Source: VAXT01 sp963794605
GTDB lineage: Bacteria; Actinomycetota; Thermoleophilia; Gaiellales; Gaiellaceae
Assembly: GCA_963794605.1 (NCBI GenBank)
Contig: CAWCEN010000002.1
Span: forward strand, 1,302,001 to 1,366,000
Direction of reading: 5' to 3'
DNA length: 64,000 nucleotides
Made by a program: the position numbers and the translations under genes. This document shows positions 59,917 through 64,000 of the stretch, piece after piece. Below the pieces are notes generated by a model that was not told where the DNA came from, searched no databases, and saw nothing but the letters and a program-made list of their open reading frames with translations. The stretch's first letter is position 1, and each line of letters opens with the position of its first letter.

Positions 59917-60483
59917 CTACGCGCTCTCGTACCCCGCCTCGGCGAGCAGCACGCGTAAGCGCTGGAGGCCGCTGAACATGCGGCTCTTGATCGTCCCCAG
60001 GGGCTGATCGAGCCGTTCGGCGAGCTGGGACTGCGTCAACCCGCCGTAGTAGGCGAGCTCGATCGGCTCGCGCTGCTCCGGGGGCAGGCGGCGGAGAGCG
60101 TCCTGGACGATCTCTCGGCGCGAGCGCGAGACAGCCGCCTCGTCGGCCCCAGGGTCGGAGCTCTGCGGCTCCGCGACGACCGGGAGCGTGCGCCGCTTCT
60201 GCTCGCGGCGGACGAGGTCGACGGCCCGCCGGTGGACGAACGTGAGCAGCCACGTGCTCGCCTTCGCGCGCTCGGGGCGGTACGAGCCGGCGCCGCGCCA
60301 GATCTGGATGAACGCCTCCTGGACGGCGTCCTCGGCGAGGGCCGCGTCCTGGAGAATCTTGTACGCGAGCCCGTAGGCGACCTTGCCGAAGCGGTCGTAG
60401 AGCTCGCCGAGCGCGTCCTCGTCGGCGGCGGCGACGGCCTCGACGAGCTCCTCGTCGGTGCGTCGCGGCGCTTCCCGGCTCAT
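59917..60483 (-). CDS. ECF-type RNA polymerase sigma factor (SigK/SigL group)
   Basis: A 188-aa alternative sigma factor. Region 2 reads ALGELYDRFGKVAYGLAYKILQDAALAEDAVQEAFIQIWRGAGSYRPERAKASTWLLTFVHRRAVDLVRRE. Region 4 reads LPPEQREPIELAYYGGLTQSQLAERLDQPLGTIKSRMFSGLQRLRVLL. Start ATG 60483 (the upstream frame overlaps the anti-sigma stop and is not family-like). It follows its probable anti-sigma factor RskA, the reverse of the usual order. Confidence 0.93.
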   Translation of the reverse strand: MSREAPRRTDEELVEAVAAADEDALGELYDRFGKVAYGLAYKILQDAALAEDAVQEAFIQIWRGAGSYRPERAKASTWLLTFVHRRAVDLVRREQKRRTLPVVAEPQSSDPGADEAAVSRSRREIVQDALRRLPPEQREPIELAYYGGLTQSQLAERLDQPLGTIKSRMFSGLQRLRVLLAEAGYESA

Positions 60484-60556
60484 CGGCTGCTCACCCCAGG
60501 GGGCGCGGAGCCCCGCCACGGAGATGGCGATCGGGCTCTGAGCGGCGGCCGACACT

Positions 60557-61252
60557 TCAGGTCGCTTCCGCCCTGAAGAGGATTGGCAGCGTCGGTGAGG
60601 TCGCTCCGCCGGCTTGCTCGAGCGTGACGGCGACCGTCGCGTTGTTCGGCACACGCTGTGTCAGGAGGACTTGGCGGCACCCGCTCCCGCCGTTGAAGAG
60701 GCCCGCCGGCTCGGGCGAGTTTCCGGTGATCACCCAGGCTTCGTAGGTCTTCGAGGTCGGCGCGTTGGCCAGTCCGCAGACGAGGATCGCGCCTCGGCCG
60801 CTCCGGTTGACGATCAGCGATCCCTTGGCGCCGATCAGCGGTTTGGCGGTCGCGTTCTCCTCGAGAAGCTGCTCGAGGGGGGACTTGGCGCTCCGCTCGC
60901 GATCGAGCGAGTTCGAGAGCGAGTTCGCCCAGAGGCCGAGGCCGATCGCCAGGCAGGCGGCCGCGGCTGCGACGGCTGCGGCGGCGCCGAGCGCCCAGTT
61001 CCGTCGCGGGAGCTTGATGACCGCCGCGCGCGGTTCGGCCCGCGCGCCCTCGATGATGCGGTCGCGCAGCTCTTTACGAGGGACAGGCCCTTCGGCGGCG
61101 TACGCCAGAGCCGCGACTGGTTCTCGGAGCATGGCCAGCTGCTCGGTGCACTCCTCGCAGTCCGCAAGATGCTGCTCGAAGCGCTCGCGCTCGTCGTCGT
61201 CGAGCGCGTCGAGCGCGTAGGCGGCTAGGAGATCGTGTGGGTCGTTGCTCAT
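60557..61252 (-). CDS. RskA-type membrane anti-sigma factor
   Basis: A 231-aa single-pass protein. A ZAS-like zinc-binding N-terminus (FEQHLADCEECTEQL, H-x3-C-x2-C) would bind the sigma factor. A membrane helix at ~residues 90-110 (WALGAAAAVAAAAACLAIGLGLW) precedes the extracytoplasmic SigK-anti-sigma domain (LIVNRSGRGAILVCGLANAPTSKTYEAWVITG). It keeps the sigma inactive until proteolysis. The rhomboid and metallopeptidase genes 2 kb away are not known partners. Confidence 0.92.
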   Translation of the reverse strand: MSNDPHDLLAAYALDALDDDERERFEQHLADCEECTEQLAMLREPVAALAYAAEGPVPRKELRDRIIEGARAEPRAAVIKLPRRNWALGAAAAVAAAAACLAIGLGLWANSLSNSLDRERSAKSPLEQLLEENATAKPLIGAKGSLIVNRSGRGAILVCGLANAPTSKTYEAWVITGNSPEPAGLFNGGSGCRQVLLTQRVPNNATVAVTLEQAGGATSPTLPILFRAEAT

Positions 61253-61294
61253 CTGGGCTTCGTCTTATTCGCCCTGGGCGCCGATCCGGTTCGC

Positions 61295-62017
61295 CTAGAA
61301 ATAGTACGGCAGCAGATTCTGGGCTCCCAACGCGTACCAGAGACCGAACACGAGGCTCACCGCTCCGAGCGCGGGAGCGACGCGGCCGATCGAGCGGCCG
61401 GCGATCGTGAGGCCGAAGCCGGTCGTCAGCAGCGTCATCGAGACCGCTGTGAACGCGGCGAGGATCCCGAGCGCACCGATCGCGAGCGCCGTCCCGTCGA
61501 TCGTGCTGACGAGGATGATCCCGACGCCCGCGCTCCCGCCGATCCCGTGCAGGAGCCCGACCGCGAAGGCGCCGAGCGGCGTCCTGCTCCGTGCGTGCTC
61601 GTGTGCGGCGGCCCGGTGGGAGTGGAGGTGCGCGTGCGACCGTTCGCCGTGGGCGTGCGCGTGCGCGTGGAAGCTTCCACGGCGCCAGCGGACGAGCAGC
61701 CAGACGGCGAGGCCCGCGATCAGGAACCCGATCGCCGTCTCGGCGCCGCGCTGCACGGTCTCGGGCAGGTACGCGCGGTAGAGGACGATCGGCACGCCGA
61801 GCGCGAAGAGCGTCAGCGCGTGCCCGGCGCCCCAGGCGAGCCCGAGCCTGGCCGCGTCGCGGGCGCGCCGCTCGGTCGAGGCGAGGAGCGTCGTCACTGC
61901 AGCGAGATGGTCGGGGTCGGTGGCGTGGCGGAGGCCGAGCAGGATCGCGACGCCGGCCACGATGACGAGCGTCGTGCCGTCCGAGAACGAAGCGAGGAAG
62001 TCGTCGAGTCCGAACAT
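61295..62017 (-). CDS. Ni2+/Co2+ transporter-like protein (NiCoT/RcnA type)
   Basis: A 240-aa membrane protein with six or so helices. The HATDPDHLAAVTTLLA segment matches the NiCoT H-x4-D-H motif. A central cytoplasmic loop is rich in His (HAHAHAHGERSHAHLHSHRAA), typical for metal transfer, and GLLHGIGGSAGVGIILV forms the second motif. Uptake or efflux direction cannot be told. It starts 1 nt after the upstream transporter stop. Confidence 0.85.
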   Translation of the reverse strand: MFGLDDFLASFSDGTTLVIVAGVAILLGLRHATDPDHLAAVTTLLASTERRARDAARLGLAWGAGHALTLFALGVPIVLYRAYLPETVQRGAETAIGFLIAGLAVWLLVRWRRGSFHAHAHAHGERSHAHLHSHRAAAHEHARSRTPLGAFAVGLLHGIGGSAGVGIILVSTIDGTALAIGALGILAAFTAVSMTLLTTGFGLTIAGRSIGRVAPALGAVSLVFGLWYALGAQNLLPYYF

Positions 62018-62018
62018 C

Positions 62019-63383
62019 TCAGCTCACTTTCGGGATGGCCCGCACGGTCATGGCCGCGCCGGCGATGACGATAACGAGAGCGCTGATCGCCGGGAGCAGG
62101 CCGACCACGCGGCCCTGGAGCTCGAAGCGGCGAAACGTGCGCTTGGCGAGGATCGCGGCGAGCCCGATCCCCGTGATCGAGAGCGCGAGCCCGGCGCTGA
62201 ACGCGACGATCAGGCCGAGCCCGAGAGCGATGCGGTGGAGCGAGATAGCCGCGAGGAGCACGACGAGCGCGGACGGGCAGGGGAGGAGCCCGCCGGAGAT
62301 GCCGACGGCGGTCAGCGAGCGCCAGCCGAGCTCCCCGTGGCCATGGCTGTGGTGGTGATGGTGGTGCCCGTGGCTGTGGGCGCGCCGGTGCCGAATCCGT
62401 CCGATCAGCACCGAGGCGCCGACGCCGATCACGAGCAGCCCGGAGACGAGCCCGATCCACGGGTAGAGCTGCTCGGGGACGATGAACTGCGAGAGCCCGA
62501 GCGTCACGAAGCCGAGCGTGAAGACGCCGATCGTGTGCGTCGCGGTGACGATCAGCCCGAGCGCGGCCGCGTGGCGCGGCTTCCCGCGCTGGCCGACGAG
62601 GTACGCGGTGATGATCGCCTTCCCGTGCCCGGGCGAGAGCGCGTGCGCCGAGCCCCAGAAGAACGCGAGCGCGAGCGAGATCAGGATCACGCCGACGCCG
62701 AGGTCGTCGCGTGCGATCAGGCTCGCGAAGCCGCCGTCGCCGGTCGCGCGGACTGCAGCGCGGGCGGACAGCTCGGAGCGCGACTCGAGCTTCGGCGCGC
62801 TGCCCGGCCCGTCGCCGGGTCGGACGGTCGCCGTCGCGCTCGTGACCTCGAGCGGGCTGCTCAGCAGGTCCTTCGGGTAGGCGGCCAGCTCGTGGCTGAC
62901 GCTCGTCGACGGGACCGACGAGGACGCGGCGCTCGCGCCGTCACGGGCCGCGAGCACGACCTCTTTCCAGCCGATCCGGTCGTTGAAGTTCGTGTCCCGG
63001 AACTCGAGGCGCCCCGAGGTCGCGGGGGCTGTGTAGACGGCTTCCAAGCGAAGCGTGCGCAGGCCGGCCGCTCCGGGCGGGAAGGCGAGCGCGTGGTCGA
63101 GCGGCATGAGCACGACCTTTCGGCCATCGAGCCGCAGGTCGAGCCCGCGGCCGATCCGGGCCGCAAGCTCCCGCTCGTAGTCGCGCTCGTCGGTGACCTT
63201 CTGCCGCTCCTGGAACGCCGGGATCTCGGCCATGTCCAGGACGTACTTGACGTAGACGCGGTCGCCGGAGAGCTCGATCCCGCTGAAGCGGTTGACCGTG
63301 AAGTTCCCGAGCGGGTGCGCGTTCGCAGCGGCCGGAGCCGCGAGCGCCGCGACGAGCCCGATCAGGATCGCGAGCCGCTTCAC
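62019..63383 (-). CDS. Secretory-type NiCoT/UreH-like transporter with periplasmic N-domain
   Basis: A 454-aa protein with a signal peptide (LAILIGLVAALAAPAAANAH). A ~200-aa extracytoplasmic beta-rich domain follows (HPLGNFTVNRFSGIELSGDRVYVKYVLDMAEIPAFQE), and then a six-helix transporter core with WGSAHALSPGHGKAIITAYLVG (H-x4-P-x-H). A His-rich cytoplasmic loop (HSHGHHHHHHSHGHGE) and GGLLPCPSALVVLLAAIS complete it. This is the architecture of ABC-independent nickel/cobalt exporters. Start GTG 63383, overlapping the TPR gene stop by 4 nt. Confidence 0.85.
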   Translation of the reverse strand: MKRLAILIGLVAALAAPAAANAHPLGNFTVNRFSGIELSGDRVYVKYVLDMAEIPAFQERQKVTDERDYERELAARIGRGLDLRLDGRKVVLMPLDHALAFPPGAAGLRTLRLEAVYTAPATSGRLEFRDTNFNDRIGWKEVVLAARDGASAASSSVPSTSVSHELAAYPKDLLSSPLEVTSATATVRPGDGPGSAPKLESRSELSARAAVRATGDGGFASLIARDDLGVGVILISLALAFFWGSAHALSPGHGKAIITAYLVGQRGKPRHAAALGLIVTATHTIGVFTLGFVTLGLSQFIVPEQLYPWIGLVSGLLVIGVGASVLIGRIRHRRAHSHGHHHHHHSHGHGELGWRSLTAVGISGGLLPCPSALVVLLAAISLHRIALGLGLIVAFSAGLALSITGIGLAAILAKRTFRRFELQGRVVGLLPAISALVIVIAGAAMTVRAIPKVS

Positions 63384-64000
63384 GACGCGTACCTCCGGGC
63401 GAGCGGGCTCCAGATGAGCGAGAAGTGCGGGTTCAAGCGCACCGCCTTGACGAACCACGAGCGCGACTCGTGCCCGAGACAGCGCTCGATCATCCCGCGG
63501 TGGAAGTACTTGAGCGCGTCGTGCGTGCCGAGGCGCAGCGCTCGCCGCGAGTAGGGAAGCGCTTCGGCGCAGCGCCCGTTCCGTTCGAGCGCCCACGCGA
63601 GGACGTCGTCGCCGTCGATGCTCGGGCGCGCGCGTCGCGCCTGCCGCGCGGCCGCAAGCGCGCGCCCAAGCCTGACGCCGTGGTCGGCGTCGAACTGTGC
63701 AATCTCGAGATCCGTCCGCACGCCGTTCGCGGCCAGCAACCGCTGCATCACGCCGACGAGCGCGTACTGCTGCTGCGCCGCGCGAGGGCGACCGCGTCGG
63801 GCGTAGAGGTCGCCGAGCGTGGCGACGGTCTGCGGAAGCGGCAGCACGTCGGCAGCGCGCCGGGCCAGCGAGAGAGCGGCGCGATGGCGGCCCTTCGCCT
63901 CCTCGACGAGCGCGAGCGGCTCCAGTGCGTAGACGTAGCCGGGAAAGACGGAGAGCGCTGCGCGGTAGTGAGACTCCGCTTCTCCAACTCGGCCGCGTGA
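63380..64000 (-). CDS. TPR-repeat protein, 5' end outside window
   Basis: At least 206 aa, open to the window edge on the minus strand (ESHYRAALSVFPGYVYALEPLALVEEAKGRHRAALSLARRAADVLPLPQTVATLGDLYARRGRPRAAQQQYALV). Each ~34-residue repeat has the W/LG-A-A-x-P pattern of TPRs. The C-terminal GMIERCLGHESRSWFVKAVRLNPHFSLIWSPLARRYAS ends in another unit. It heads the operon with the two NiCoT-like transporters and may scaffold them. The start lies beyond 64000. Confidence 0.85.
   Translation of the reverse strand, partial: SRGRVGEAESHYRAALSVFPGYVYALEPLALVEEAKGRHRAALSLARRAADVLPLPQTVATLGDLYARRGRPRAAQQQYALVGVMQRLLAANGVRTDLEIAQFDADHGVRLGRALAAARQARRARPSIDGDDVLAWALERNGRCAEALPYSRRALRLGTHDALKYFHRGMIERCLGHESRSWFVKAVRLNPHFSLIWSPLARRYAS

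Overview
The window is G+C-rich, densely packed actinobacterial chromosome. Several features fit a deep-branching lineage such as class Thermoleophilia (Gaiellales/Solirubrobacterales): DUF4389 and DUF6328 membrane proteins, a joined E1 2-oxoglutarate dehydrogenase, an RskA-type anti-sigma factor, GTG/TTG starts and many tiny conserved-looking proteins. That assignment rests on gene content only; no 16S gene or marker alignment was available. There is no rRNA, CRISPR array, transposase or prophage. Two intact tRNA-Ala genes (anticodons GGC and UGC) are present.

Layout. 1-3.2 kb: elongasome genes (PBP2, RodA). 3.2-4.0 kb: an ArsR/SRPBCC pair with a clear double operator. 4.0-4.65 kb: two copies of a structured ~170-bp element flanking a 70-aa ORF. 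4.7-9.8 kb: secreted, membrane and housekeeping singletons. 9.9-17.2 kb: a carbohydrate module (ABC importer, GH13 glucosidase, MalK-type ATPase, LacI regulator with twin operators). 17.3-27.2 kb: RNase E/G, bL21, bL27, Obg, NadD and RsfS, with RsfS displaced and inverted. 27.3-35.5 kb: a PD-(D/E)XK endonuclease reading through tRNA-Ala, a 959-aa secreted repeat protein, a three-gene nitrile hydratase/thiocyanate hydrolase set and secreted proteins. 35.5-45.9 kb: SucA, small proteins and a four-gene minus-strand operon (CBS, unknown, ornithine cyclodeaminase-like, PLP dehydratase). 45.9-52.4 kb: Ada/AlkA repair, a maleate isomerase/racemase-type enzyme, an aldo/keto reductase and a collagen-like protein. 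52.6-55.6 kb: a DUF11/polyproline/PASTA surface protein. 56-64 kb: tRNA-Ala, LysR, rhomboid, ArgF, an ECF sigma/anti-sigma pair and a Ni/Co-transporter-like operon.

Common threads. The carbohydrate block looks like import (9.9-13.2 kb), energisation (13.2-14.4 kb) and intracellular hydrolysis (14.4-15.8 kb). The divergent LacI repressor binds most plausibly at two operators at 16.02-16.06 kb. One palindrome, GTTGTC-N6-GACAAC with the same 5' flank, overlaps the starts of two unrelated transcription units 5.7 kb apart.

Caution. At least five genes (rne tail, PhoX-like gene, a VOC protein, Ada-AlkA, the DUF11/PASTA protein) carry apparent small indels that break otherwise good reading frames. 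Several lie in short homopolymers or low-complexity DNA. This suggests residual assembly error as much as real pseudogenes. The strongest candidate for something undescribed is the pair of structured elements at 4.0-4.65 kb. They show two compensatory base-pair changes between copies and share a hairpin with the rne gene.
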